The notes: a model not told the origin generated them from the letters alone. Counted from the first letter of the stretch, positions 34,844-46,811 are shown. The stretch is DNA of 64,000 nucleotides from Arabidopsis thaliana (GCF_000001735.4 NC_003070.9:19577971-19641970); one strand, 5' to 3'. Numbers and translations: made by a program.

Positions 34844-35080
34844 GGGTCTCTTACACGATGTGATGAAGATATGAGGGAAAGCTTGTGACTGAATTTTCAA
34901 TTTTCCACGAGGACAAAGGTTGTTATAAATCTTTTCCAGTGAAGAAGTTACAGATCAAAGGATTCCGAGGAAAGGAAATGGAGATGATCAAAGTATACCT
35001 TGGACTAATTAAAAAAGACAGATTACAAATTAAGTTGCAATCAAAGATATATATCTGTAATCTGTCTTTTTCAGGATTGT
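34844..35080 (+). pseudogene. Duplicated fragment of the F-box gene's last exon
   Basis: TTTTCAGGGTCTCTTACACGATGTGATG parallels the acceptor and start of F-box exon 3 (TTTCAGGGTCTCTTGCACCATG at 34101). GCTTGTGACTG, the stretch encoding VKKLQIKGFRGKEMEMIKVY and its DNA context continue the match to the FBD region. No F-box, no first exons and no intact frame across the copy, so this is a relic. It ends in a short perfect hairpin (35012-35071). Confidence 0.8.
35012..35071. repeat. Perfect inverted repeat, 16-bp arms
   Basis: AAAAAGACAGATTACA at 35012-35027 is the exact reverse complement of 35056-35071, with a 28-nt loop. It lies at the end of the F-box exon relic. Confidence 0.9.
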
Positions 35081-35504
35081 AAGTAACTTGTAACTTGTAA
35101 GTAAGATTTACAAAGATGTCAGAGTTAACATAACATGATAACCACTAAGACCTAAGGGTGATCAATGAATAGAATAAATATTTTAATTGAGTATACAAAC
35201 AAAAGTCTCCTTTGCTTTGTTATTTGATGGCTAATTGGCGAGAAGTAGTGCTGAGTTTCATCAGAACATGTATTAATCACTTCCATAAACGGCAAAGAAA
35301 ACAAAAATAAAATATTCACACACCAAATTACTCTGTTTAAACTAGGTTTTTTATTTAGTTAACTAACCTTAAATTCTCCAACAACCGTCACTAGACATTG
35401 GCAAAAAATCACAACGTGCAAGTCAGTCTAATAAAACACATTCATATATATGCACACACAAAGTAACACAATTTCGATAATCTACTTTGGGAAAATCTTG
35501 AAAG
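35081..35504. other. Intergenic upstream of the NB-ARC gene
   Basis: No coding or repeat signal apart from AT-rich composition; it holds the promoter and leader of the downstream gene. Confidence 0.5.
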
Positions 35505-36716
35505 ATGGGAAAAGATTTCAAGAGTTTGGTTACTAGATGCATCTATGTTGGGAAGATGAATGATAATGCAAAGAAGCTGAAAATCGCGACGGAGGAGCTC
35601 AAAGATCTTGGAAACAACGTGATGAAAAGAGTCAAGCTTTGTGAGGAGCAGCAACAGATGAAGCGGCTTGACAAAGTCCAAACATGGCTAAGACAAGCCG
35701 ACACTGTTATTAAAGAAGCTGAGGAGTATTTCTTGATGTCTTCTTCGTCTTCTTCTTCTGGTTTGATATCGTCGAGCCACAAGATGGAGAAGAAGATTTG
35801 CAAGAAGCTGAAAGAGGTTCAGGAGATTAAGAGCAGAGGAATGTTTGAAGTTGTTGCTGAGAGCACTGGAGGCATTGGAGGAGGGGCGGGCGGCGGATTG
35901 ACGATTAAGGATAGCGATGAGCAGACGATTGGGTTAGAGGCGGTTTCGGGTTTGGTTTGGAGGTGTTTGACGATGGAGAACACTGGTATTATTGGATTAT
36001 ATGGTGTGGAAGGTGTTGGAAAGACGACTGTTTTGACTCAGGTTAATAACAGGTTGCTTCAACAGAAAGCAAATGGGTTTGATTTTGTTTTGTGGGTGTT
36101 TGTGTCCAAGAACCTGAATCTTCAGAAGATTCAAGATACGATTAGGGAGAAGATTGGGTTCTTGGATAGGACTTGGACGAGTAAGTCCGAGGAAGAGAAA
36201 GCTGCGAAGATCTTTGAGATCTTGAGTAAGAGACGGTTCGCTTTGTTTCTTGATGATGTTTGGGAGAAAGTTGATCTTGGTAAGGGTTTATAAAGATTAC
36301 TTACGGTGCAAGCAATAGTGTTTATATTACTTGTGATATAAATGATCTGCTTTTCTTTTACAGTGAAAGCTGGAGTTCCGCCACCGGATGCGCAGAACCG
36401 GTCGAAGATAGTGTTCACGACATGTTCCGAAGAAGTTTGTAAGGAGATGAGTGCACAGACAAAGATCAAAGTAGAGAAATTGGCATGGGAACGAGCTTGG
36501 GACTTGTTTAAGAAGAATGTTGGAGAAGATACTATAAAGAGCCACCCAGACATAGCCAAAGTGGCTCAAGAGGTTGCAGCCAGGTGCGACGGTCTTCCTC
36601 TAGCTTTGGTCACCATTGGCCGAGCCATGGCCTCCAAGAAAACCCCTCAAGAATGGCGTGACGCCTTGTACATCTTGAGTAACTCTCCTCCTAATTTCTC
36701 AGGTCAAATTTCTTAA
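35505..36716 (+). CDS. CC-NB-ARC protein without leucine-rich repeats (truncated NLR)
   Basis: Two exons (35505-36279, 36364-36716) give 375 residues. Residues 15-75 are a coiled coil of the RPS5-like CNL type, followed by a poly-Ser spacer. The NB-ARC domain has the P-loop GVEGVGKTT (Lys173), kinase-2 FALFLDDVW (Asp250-Asp251), RNBS-B SKIVFTTCSEEVC and GLPL CDGLPLALVTIGRAMA. The frame stops soon after LSNSPPNFSG, where full NLRs continue into ARC2, the MHD motif and LRRs; nothing LRR-like follows before BADC2. The nucleotide-binding half is intact, so it may act as an adaptor, decoy or helper fragment, or be dying. The stop lies in what would be exon readthrough after a possible TCAG|GTCAA donor. 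Confidence 0.9.
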
Positions 36717-37148
36717 ACTGATCAATTTTTTTTATTCAGTACAGGTTAGTATCCTTGAATATCTAACTGATTCTCATTTTAACTTATTGTTTTGTAACAG
36801 TTCTAAAGTTACTGGACAGGAACTAGGTCAAGACCAGAGGCGGAATTTAAATTGGGAGTATGTTAATGTATTTGTTTGAAGTTACTTGCTAGGTTGTTTT
36901 TGAAGAATTTGTTTGATTTTTTTCCTTCTTTATTGTGTATTTGTTTTGTGGTTTTCTCATCGATCATGTATAAGAATGAAATGTTCTAATATCAGTGGTA
37001 AACAAAAAAGTTTCAATTAAATTTTGGTAAAACAAAGGTAATGGTACGGACAAAGATTTTTTGGAGTAGAGCTTATTTTTGTCTATGTGGAGAAAAACTA
37101 AGAAGCAAAATACACAAAGCACAAACACAATTAAGCCAAAATCAGTTC
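36717..37148. other. Convergent 3' flanks, no gene
   Basis: The space between the tails of the NB-ARC and BADC2 genes. I searched it for the missing ARC2/LRR part of the NLR and saw none. Confidence 0.6.
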
Positions 37149-39450
37149 TTACTGAAGCTTCTTGATGCCAGGAAATGAGGGAAGTACTGTGATGAGAGCA
37201 TCGTTGTATCCTACAGGCTCTGCCGAATCACAAAACAGAAGAAGAAAAAAACAAAAGTCAGTAGAGAGAATTGATAGCTATATGAGTACCGATTCAAAGA
37301 CATATAGCAAATAGGGTCTTACCGCCATCTTCGCGGAGTATTTTGACAATCTCTCCGGAAACATCAGACTGAAAGAAAGAACACAATAAGAAGACTGAGA
37401 AAGCAAAAAAAAGTAAAGAAACCGAAAGGGATTACGATTGTTACCTCAACTGGGATTTGGCCACCGAGCTGTTCAATGTAGCATAGAACTTGACCTTCTT
37501 TCACTATGTCTTTCTGTAGAATAACCAAAAGCAAATATATAATCAATTGAGAGATTCCAAATGCTCCTTGAAGATGGATATTTTGAAAGACTTGTTCAAA
37601 ACATAGGAGAAGAAGTACCTCTTTACAGATTGTAGGAGTGCGTTTCCCTTTTATGGTCTTGGATCTCCTGAAATAACCGACCTGCAACAAATAATTATCC
37701 ATCCAGTTGAGAGATCATGAATTTTAATCATTTCATGTCAGTTTCAAAGAAATGATCTAGTCTCTAACCGTTGGAGATTGGAGAATCACTAAACCCTGAT
37801 CAGCAGCTTTGTTAGCGAGTGTTTGTGGTCTGTCTGCCGAAGAAGATGATGTTTTTGTGATAGCCAATGACGAAGAAGTAGCTGAGCCATTAGTGTGAAC
37901 CCCCTCAGGAGTTGCGCTTGCAGCAACCACAGGCTGAATTTGCTGAGGTGGTGGACTACTTTCGTCAGTTAATTTCCTTGCTACATACAGGCGGAAACCT
38001 CCCAGCTATTAGAAATATGCAAATGGGAGAAACCAGAATTATTAGACTGATACGATTTGCTTATAGAAACTGATATTTCATAGCTTATCAATCGAGAATT
38101 ACAAGACCTTGAGGAATTTGATTAATGGAGCTCCTCCCACTCCCCTAGATTACTCACCAAATACTCGATAAAACTCTCACATATCTCTCAGACGCTATAT
38201 AAGGACATTGACCAAACCAGAAAAGCTAAACCAACCATGGTTTACTTTCACAATAAACCATGGTTAAGATGAAACTTAAGTCAATAGTAAAACTACTTCT
38301 ATCATAGACACGATTTTATGAAAAAACTTAGCAGAGACAAGTAAATGATCTGAGCAACAATAAATAACATAGTTATGAGTTCAGAAATCAGAAGTGGGGC
38401 TTACTTTGAGTTCAAACTCTGCAATGGATGAGGAATCGGTGATTTCGCTGATGAGTGCTTCCACCTAGAAGATGAAAATGTAACATAATGATTAGATTTG
38501 ACATAGCTCATGTCTAAGCTAGCTCAACGAGGTCACACATTCTTCCTTCTCTAGCATCATAATAACAAAGAACCACAGTATCGTGCTATTGCACTGAAAT
38601 GCAACTTTCTAACTTTTGTGATTTCTCAAAACAATCCCAAATTGAAACCCCTAAGGTTATATAACAGTTGTGCATCATACTTGGTCTTGAATATGAGAGG
38701 TTAAACAGGAAAGTAACACCTACCTCGGAGGACTTGGGCATGAGGTGAGTATTCACAACAGTTGATTTGGTCTCGTCAGAATCTTTTACGTCTGCAATAG
38801 CTGTAGTGAAGAATGTTAAAGAAGAAAACAAGCAAACGATACCACTTCATAAGCCACAAATCTGAACATTGTCTAAAGGATTTTATGACAAACAGTAAAA
38901 CACAATCAAGTGAAACAGAAATACACAGACAGATTACTATATACCTTCTGTTTCTGCAGGTGGGACAGTAGACAATTGGATAGCTTTCACAGATCGCAGA
39001 GTCGTTCTCAGACTCAGATACTTCATAGGGCTTTGGTCAACAAATAGTCTTTGATTGTTCGGTATCAGCAAGTTTCCACATCTTAATCTACTGAAATTTG
39101 TTGCAAAAATTCTAACTTTAGGAGCTCCTAAGCTACCTGAAACAGAATCAAAAAGTTATCAACACTCCTCCATAGATCCCTTTTACCTTGACCTATACAT
39201 GTTTCAATGTATAATTTATCATTGCAAGTCATAGTCTTGAAACAAGTAGAGAAACAATAGCATTATAAAGTACAAGCTTTAAACGCATTATCTTGAAACG
39301 AAGATGCATCAACACTAATCACATTGCAAAAATAACTCTTCTTGTTCAAACCCATTTGAGTATCAACGAAGAACAGATTAAAACAAGGATTCACGAGAAC
39401 AACAAAATCATTCATGAGGCAACAAGATAGAGAAACTTACAGGAATTCAT
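37149..39450 (-). CDS. BADC2: Biotin/lipoyl attachment domain-containing protein (BADC), plastid
   Basis: Nine exons (39450-39441, 39136-38945, 38791-38724, 38464-38405, 38005-37769, 37681-37619, 37513-37445, 37368-37323, 37219-37149) give 271 residues. The first coding exon is only 10 nt. The N terminus is rich in Ser, Arg and Asn, fitting a plastid transit peptide. The C-terminal 65 residues form a biotinyl-type fold (VKEGQVLCYIE, SDVSGEIVKILREDG, DALITVLPSF) like the BCCP subunit of acetyl-CoA carboxylase. Where BCCP has the biotinylated lysine (EAMK), this protein reads EQLG, with Gly227 in place of Lys. That is the defining trait of BADC proteins, which replace BCCP in the complex and lower plastid fatty-acid synthesis. 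Paralogue assignment (BADC2) is by chromosomal position. Confidence 0.93.
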
Positions 39451-40448
39451 GGAGGAAGACTGGAGTAGGAGATATATTAGTAATGAAGAATATGTGATGC
39501 GAAGAAGAAGATGGGAAAAAAGCTGAGTGAACGATACGAACGAGGAAGACGATTTTGTTGATTTGGCGATTGACGAGTGACGACGATGAAATCGAATTTG
39601 ATGAGAGTCAGTCAGTGGTTCACTTGTTCGATACAATCAGAGTGGAGCAAACTGGATTTGCTTTGGGTTTTAGGGCCCATTACTTGGTCCACAAAGCCCA
39701 TTATTACCACAACAACAGCTTTTCAAAGTATAAATCGACTCATTGTTTATTTTAAGCTCTCTCTATCTCTTTAAATATATATATATATATACATTTTTTT
39801 TTGGTGAATTTTTTTTTATAGATGTGTATTTATATTAAATATTTATTCAATAGAAAATATACACTTAGAATATTATATCTATAATAACATGATTCTATTT
39901 CAATCGAGTATGTAAAAAAAGTAAAAATTTGATCGATTAATCATGTAGTAATCTCGTGTTTTTTTCCAACAAATAATTGATTAAAAGTTTAAAACATATC
40001 ATAAATCAAAACCGAATGAGTAATCCGGATTGAGTCTAGAATTACAAGTTAAGTTATCTGTCATACGGTGGTAATCTCATATTTTTTGTAGAATCCTTAA
40101 GAGTTGAGAACTTTCAAGAACAGTTAAGTTTAATAATATTTTAATCTTTGTATAAGAGATTTCTTCATTCTTCTAAAACCACAACACCTTGTGATCGACA
40201 ATTCATACGTACATATTTGAGATTTAATTTGTTTTCCTTATATAAGAAATCAATAATCTTATTGTATATGACTAATTTATTATATAAAAACCCTTACTAG
40301 GGGTTATATAAGACACGTAGAAATGTCTCCAACATACAGTACTATACCACAAAATTCAGAAATTTGAACAACCAAAGCAATCAGAAAACAATATTCATTT
40401 TTGTTTTATTGGAAAAGATTGAGCCAATATTTCTTAAATAACTCCTTT
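39451..40448. other. Intergenic, no gene seen
   Basis: Upstream space of BADC2 and 3' flank of the small LEA-related gene. Contains TGGGCY/RGCCCA motifs at about 39675 and 39700, and a short (TA)n tract at 39774-39790. Confidence 0.5.
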
Positions 40449-40991
40449 TTAGATAATCTTGGAACCGGGCTTGTTCGAGCGGGTCGTGCCAGCCGGGCTG
40501 CTAGGGCTGTTGGTAGCCGGACTCATCCCGAGAGTGTTCTTCACAGCATCGGCTGCTCCTTGTGCCATGTTCTTCACTTGTCCACCCGTCTACACTCCAA
40601 AATCATAATTAATGCATATAATTGTCTATAATTAATAATAATGAACAAAATTTTTGAGAAGAATCGTTAACCTGTTGGATGACACTAGAGGCTTGAGAAA
40701 TTAGGGAAGGATTGTTCTGATCATGCTCTGAGTGTAACTGTGACTGTGAGTGGGTGTGATGATCAGCATTCTGGTTCATTGCGTGTGATACATTGTTCAA
40801 GTACTCTTCCTTCTTCAGCTATAAATAAACATATATTTGATGGTTCATTCATCACAAAAATCAGATTTCGAAAATTGTCAAATTTCAGATCATATAAGCA
40901 AAACAAATGTCGCTATTTTGTGTGTTGTATGTACCTGAACTTGACCGGTGACTTCTCCGGCGCTGTGGCTCAACTGCTGGCTCGACGACAT
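40449..40991 (-). CDS. Small LEA-related protein
   Basis: Three exons (40991-40935, 40818-40672, 40589-40449) give 114 residues, all hydrophilic. The N terminus is MSSSQQLSHSAGEVTGQVQ, the middle is rich in His, Gln, Asn and Ser, and the C terminus holds TGGQVKNMAQGAADAVKNTL followed by a Pro/Ser/Thr tail. The C-terminal block is nearly the same as one in LEA7 next door, so this looks like a short, diverged LEA_4 relative. A disordered, stress-protective role is inferred from that similarity. It is transcribed divergently from LEA7 across 880 bp with ABRE-like motifs, so ABA or desiccation control is likely. Confidence 0.85.
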
Positions 40992-41137
40992 CTTCTTGGT
41001 TGTTCTGTGAAATGTCTTAATTAATTAAGATTGTAAGCTTGTAGAATACTTGAAGGGATTTGATATGCATTATAATGGTATTTATATAATTAGAAAGTGT
41101 ATATTTTAGTAAAATCCTAAATCTAAGCATTACACTA

Positions 41138-41753
41138 ACACGTGGAAAATAACATACCATTGACGATTGACATGGCTAATTTTTTGTGGAGGTGAATAGT
41201 TTGAGGATTTATTACCCTAACGTTGCTTGGTCAAGAAGTGAAGTAGGATGACAGGCAATAGGAAGATCTTAAACCTTTTTTTCCGGTGACAATTATTTAT
41301 GACTTTTTATTGTTGTCAAAAAATATATTATCAGTAATATATCAATAACGAATACAATAAAAACTCATCCGATCGATTTTCAAGAATTTATAGCTATATT
41401 AAAATTACTTCGAATCCATGTAAGAATTGTGTATTGGTTCTTTTTAGAAAAAAGTAAATATCTATGCAGTAATGGCGGTTGCATAATATATGCCTTGAGT
41501 AGATGAATATCCAATATCAAGATAACGTGAGTCACCACGTGTCTAACATCTTCCGTAGCTCCGTTTTTACCATGACGTGTCACATAGATATAGGTCATCA
41601 TGAAAACGAGAAACCTAACTTTAACACTCGCACATAACTCCAAGTTTCGAAACTTCGTCACATCAACCTAATCGGGGCACGTACCTACACACCTGTCGCG
41701 AAACTGCAACACCTATCTTGTTCTCTCGCCGACCAAGACTTGCTATAAATAAC
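41138..41753. promoter_or_regulatory. ABRE/ACGT-core elements in the bidirectional LEA promoter
   Basis: ACACGTGG at 41138-41145, CCACGTGTC at 41535-41543 and TGACGTGTCA at about 41573-41582 are ABRE/G-box-type ACGT cores. A good TATA box (CTATAAATA) lies near 41743, about 130 bp before the LEA7 ATG. Such clusters bind ABF/AREB bZIP factors and fit ABA and drought induction. The first site lies near the start of the small LEA-related gene, the other two nearer LEA7. Confidence 0.65.
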
Positions 41754-41871
41754 TCTGACTAACGAGTCGGAGACAACTCACAGTTCCAAACACACAAAAA
41801 ACACAAGATCTAAAAAAAAAAGCTTTTATCATTTAGAAAAATTTGGTTTCGAATTTCTTCGAAGAGTGAAA

Positions 41872-42619
41872 ATGGCGTCTCATCAAGAACAGAGTTACAA
41901 AGCTGGTGAAACCAGAGGCAAGGCTCAGGTACTAAACGATTTATATGCATAACTATAATACATTTTGGATAGCAGCATTAAATGATTTAATTTTAGAAAC
42001 TTAAACAAAACCTAAAAAGTAACTATTGTTTGTATGTGAAAAAACAAAAATGAGTTTGAAAGTTATTATTTTCAATTTTGTGATGTTTCGTGTTATTTGA
42101 TTTTAGAAAAAAAAAAAAAAAGCTGATTAGTATTTTTTATAATGTAAATCCAATCTTGAACTGTAGGAGAAAACTGGGGAAGCTATGGGAACGATGGGGG
42201 ACAAAACACAAGCAGCTAAGGACAAAACTCAAGAGACAGCCCAGTCAGCCCAACAAAAGGCTCATGAAACAGCTCAGTCAGCTAAAGACAAGACGTCTCA
42301 AGCTGCACAAACGACTCAAGAGAGAGCTCAAGAGTCCAAAGACAAGACAGGAAGCTACATGTCGGAAACTGGAGAAGCAATCAAGAACAAGGCACACGAT
42401 GCAGCTGAATATACCAAAGAGACTGCAGAAGCAGGTAAGGAGAAGACCAGTGGGATCTTGGGCCAGACCGGTGAGCAGGTGAAACAGATGGCTATGGGAG
42501 CTACTGATGCGGTGAAGCACACTTTAGGGCTTCGCACTGATGAAGGAAACAAAGAACATGTTTCTTCAGCTCCAAGTACTACTACTACGACCACTACTCG
42601 TGAGACACAGAGGAAGTGA
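41872..42619 (+). CDS. LEA7: Group 3 (LEA_4) late embryogenesis abundant protein LEA7
   Basis: Two exons (41872-41928, 42167-42619) give 169 residues. After [19 protein letters not shown] comes a run of degenerate 11-residue repeats rich in Ala, Lys, Glu, Gln and Thr ([33 protein letters not shown]), the hallmark of LEA_4 proteins. These are disordered in solution, fold to amphipathic helices on drying and protect membranes and enzymes. The C-terminal [20 protein letters not shown] block is shared with the divergent neighbour, followed by a Thr-rich tail. The promoter carries ABRE-like sites. No defects. Confidence 0.96.
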
Positions 42620-43284
42620 AGAGGATAAATATTTGTTTCGTGTTCGTGGTTTTCATGTTTGTTTGCTTTGATTAGTGTTTGTTGCGTTCGTGAGGTTATG
42701 CCGATCCTTGTTGTTGTTTATTGGGTTTGAATGTACTTCTACGTATTATCATGTAATGGTTTTCTTTTATAAATTGGACACTAGTTATTTCGGGTGATTA
42801 GTACGGAAATTACATAATTGGTATTTTATAAAGTTTTCGTTTTAAACTTTGCCTAATACGAAGACATTTACATCATAAATTTTCGCAACATGCACTTGTT
42901 TTCGTTACTTTTTTTTATTTTTATTTTATTTTACATCTTTCGACCTAATTTATTAGTCCATCTCTATTACGTTTTAACAGAGTCAAACTCTGGAAGACGG
43001 AGTCAAATTTAATCACTATTCACTTGACTAAAACATATTCCTGTTACTTCTCAATTATTTATTCAATCATTTCTTTAAAAAATAGTTTTCTCTGTAACGT
43101 TCGTATGGGGGTAACGGTTTTCAATACTGTTACTTCAGGAAATTTCACAAAGTTTTGTTTGAAAGTTAATTTGATTTATGCATACCAGTATTAGGATTTC
43201 CGAAGCAATTTTGATTCCTTGAGAATTTGCTGGTCAGATAAGGAAATTGTTTTACTAAGATATATAATGGAGAAATATAATTCA
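42620..43284. other. LEA7 3' UTR and intergenic DNA
   Basis: No gene beyond the LEA7 3' end. The right side merges into the repeated flank of the hydrolase tandem array. Confidence 0.5.
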
Positions 43285-43440
43285 CCTTTTTAACGGTTTC
43301 GAACGAAGAATAATACATTAACTATTGATTATGAATAACAAAGACAAAAAACGAAAGCTCAAAACTAAACACTTTATTATATTGTACGATAATAGTTTTG
43401 CTCCCCATTTGTTTTCTTTATGCAGAAATTAACCATATCC

Positions 43441-45418
43441 TCAAAGCCCAAGGTTTGTGAGCCAGACACGGATCTCATTAATTACATGATCCCTGCACAC
43501 ATGGTATATAACTCAAATTCAGTGATGTATGTTAAGAAAATAGTAATCAAAAAAAAAAAAAAAAGAGTGAAGTAATCGATGTTTAGACCCTCCACATTGT
43601 TTGAACAAGGTTGGAAATCCAGCCATGCGAAGGGAGTCAGCACATCTGTATCCGAATGAAGAGGGAACTACATCATCAGCTGTGACACAAAAAAATTCAA
43701 TAATTAATTAGCAAGGATCTTTATTGCAAAAACAAAAACAAAATTTTAGCATATATGATCTCGTGATTCTTATATATCTAGATAACAAATTAGATATATA
43801 GATGATAATATATATTCTTGCACATACACGTTCCATGCAGAATTAAGATTTTTGATGCTGCAGCACGATTTGCGGTCCCAAAATTAGTATTATTCATATT
43901 GTATTCTAATCTCCTGCAAAATTGAGTTTGATTTTCCATTATTTAAAGGTACATGTAATATAAGTTTTAAAATTTTGTGACTAGTGATATAAGAGCTTCA
44001 AGATCCTACCTCCAGCCAGGAAGCCAACCATTGATCCCTATAACAATTTGTGGGTTTATGGGAACCCATCCAAAGGCATAACAACTCGTATAATAAAGAG
44101 CTTGTGCTGCACCCAAGCCGAGACCTGCCACTCCTTTTATGACTACCAAAACCAACATTAACAGATTACTTAATTAATCATATATGTGTATATTTATAAT
44201 TGATGTAGATAGTATAAACTATGCATGTTAATTGTAGATATATTTGATCACCAAAAAAAAAGTGTAGATATTTTCAGGATTACCATTTTGTGGTTCATTA
44301 GAGAAAAGGCTAGTAATATATTCATTTACATAATTTAAAGTTCCAAAATCATCTTGCATGTTCTCAGAAACTTTTGCGATGTCGCACCCTGATTCATCAT
44401 AGAGGTTTATGAAGTCAAGTATTAGTTTTCTAATTCTGGTACTATTTTAGAGATATCAAATACTTATTAATTTTCAATGATTTAATGTCTCCAAATTTTT
44501 AATCTAGCTAATCTTACATGCATTGGTTATCTCTCCACCCAAGGAAGTAACACGACGTCTAGGAGCAGTCGGACAAATCCATTTTATCTACACCAAATCA
44601 TAAGTGTTGATTAGAAACTTCAGCTAAGTTTTCATTTTGGCTATAAAGAAATTAAGTTCATTAAAGATACGTATGTTAGTGGATGCGTACATTGGGAAGA
44701 CGCAAATTTTGCAGAGGCTCAAGTGAGCTGCAGTCATAATAGACAGTTAAAAATACATATAATGGGAAGTCTATTGCGAATACAAAAAAAAAAAAAAAAT
44801 GTATATATTGTAAAATTTTAGTGAAATGAACTCAATATCTTACAAGAAAATAAAAGTTCAGAGGAATGTAAAATAATAGAGAAAAATCATTATTCTTTGC
44901 AGCGCCATAACCTTTATATATACAAAGAAATGTTCATCCAAAAAAATGTTGAACTGACAAAATTAGTATTTGCATATCATGGCAAAAATCAACTTTTCAC
45001 ATATTAAAAGACTTTAAAAGTACGTATATATCTATTTTTATGTTTAATAACAAAAAACTTAAAAGTTGAAGTACTTCCAAATCATATTTCTAATTTTAAT
45101 GAGAATCTTTGATTGTTCAAAACAAAAGAGCATATATAACGATAAACAATATAGCATGTGAGAATGTTACTTGAAGCCTGTGTTTCCTACGTCATGTAGC
45201 CAGACTATAGTAGCTTTATGAATTCCTGTGGGGTAAACAGTATTAATCTGTCCAAATTCCAAGCCACTTACGTTTATGCTACCTGCATATACAGTAATTA
45301 TCCGTAAATTCACTAATGAGTTACGTTCCACACACATAGAGAGTATATATTTGAGAGAATATTATCAAACGATTTTGATAATAATCACAAGGAGGAAAAA
45401 AACCAAACCAGAAGCCAT
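43441..45418 (-). CDS. Alpha/beta-hydrolase-like protein, tandem copy 1, nucleophile serine absent
   Basis: Nine exons (45418-45409, 45282-45171, 44727-44691, 44587-44518, 44388-44284, 44142-44010, 43913-43828, 43679-43589, 43492-43441) join in phase with no stop, giving 231 residues. The family is the acyl-protein thioesterase/carboxylesterase group: KATIVWLHDVG, KWICPTAP, WCDI, LHGTSDDVVP and GDHV are all in place. At the nucleophile elbow, where relatives have GFSMG, this copy reads GLGLG, so the catalytic Ser is Gly120. The acid (SDD) and histidine (GDHV) remain. An esterase reaction is therefore not expected; a binding or regulatory role, or slow decay, are the options. All splice sites are canonical, which argues that splicing has been maintained. 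Confidence 0.85.
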
Positions 45419-46359
45419 GCTCTAATGAGAATATTTTTTTTTTTTATATTATTATTTCGGAAGGTTTTAACTTGCACTAGAGATGAAAGATAGAAGAGAA
45501 GGAAACCCAAGACATTGCGTATTTATAAAAGAAATGAGTATTTCCTTCTTCTTTTTTTCTGTAAAACAAAGGAGCTTTATGACAGAAAAGATCTCTAAGT
45601 ATTAAAATTTGACAAAATCACACCTTTAAAAAAGTTGGATAGATGGCAGAAATCCTATACTAAATTTGGTGGAACACAATTTAGTTAGAACTAATCTTCA
45701 TAAAAAAGTTTCATTGGAAGCATAATTTAGTTAAAACATTTAATAATATATTTTGTTTATTTAGTATTTGCATGTTTAATTGGTTTACAAAATCAAAAGC
45801 GCAAAAAGCTAAAACATATATAGGTGGAACATAATTCAATCATCTATATATCCTATGAATAAAAGAAAAGAAAAAACTCTATAGGCAAATTGACACCTCA
45901 TCAAAATTATTTTTAAGGTTTTATAAGTTTATAACTTTATAATGACTAATTAGTTTTGTTTAAATCTATTTCATATAAATTAATTTTTATTATCTAATTA
46001 GAAATTGTTACCTAAAATAAATGGCACCTTGAATAATTCAGATATAATGTTAATAAAGTATGTAAAATATAATATAAAAATCTTAATAAATCTAAATCCG
46101 TCTTTTTGTGTTAATTTTTATTTATTTTTGGGGAAACATTAATTAAAACACATATAAATATAATAAGGCCACCAAGTCACTTGCTTGTTTTCAAGAAATA
46201 TTAACCTAAATTGATTTAATATCAATAATTATAAGTTTGACACATGAGAAAACTTAAATACATTTTATGAAAAAGAACCTGTCATCAATTAATCCTTTAA
46301 ACTAAATTGAGGTCTCTCTCATCAGCTTTTAATGTGTGTAACTCTCCCATTTGAATTTA

Positions 46360-46360
<1 letters not shown>

Positions 46361-46391
<31 letters not shown>
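46361..46391. repeat. (TA)n microsatellite
   Basis: About 31 bp of alternating TA in the spacer between hydrolase copies 1 and 2. A second tract of about 22 bp is at 46581-46602. Confidence 0.95.
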
Positions 46392-46395
<4 letters not shown>

Positions 46396-46811
46396 AAAAG
46401 CGTTTAGAAATACATAAGCTATTTAAAAAAAAAACGGAAAAATATACATGTTGAAAACGTATACCAAAAAGAGAGAGAATTGTGAATTGTGATGTTAATT
46501 GTGTGCAATCTCAAATAATATGTTATCATCATAAAGGAAATGTAATTATTTGCAATCTCAAATAATATGTTATAATGATACATATATATATATATATATA
46601 TATTCAGCAGTTCGACGCATCATCATGTTTATTTATTTAACCAAATGACCATATAAATATAATTTTTTTCGAACGAACATTACATTAAATATTGATTATG
46701 AATAGCATAGACATAAAAATGAAAAGCTAAAATAAAATATTTTATAATATATTGTACGATAATTTTGCTCCCCAATTTCTTGATTTCTTTATGCATGTTT
46801 TAACCATATCC

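Noticed and set aside
36781-37140. Missing ARC2/LRR part of the truncated NLR
   Set aside because: I searched both strands for LRR-like or MHD-like segments here and found none.
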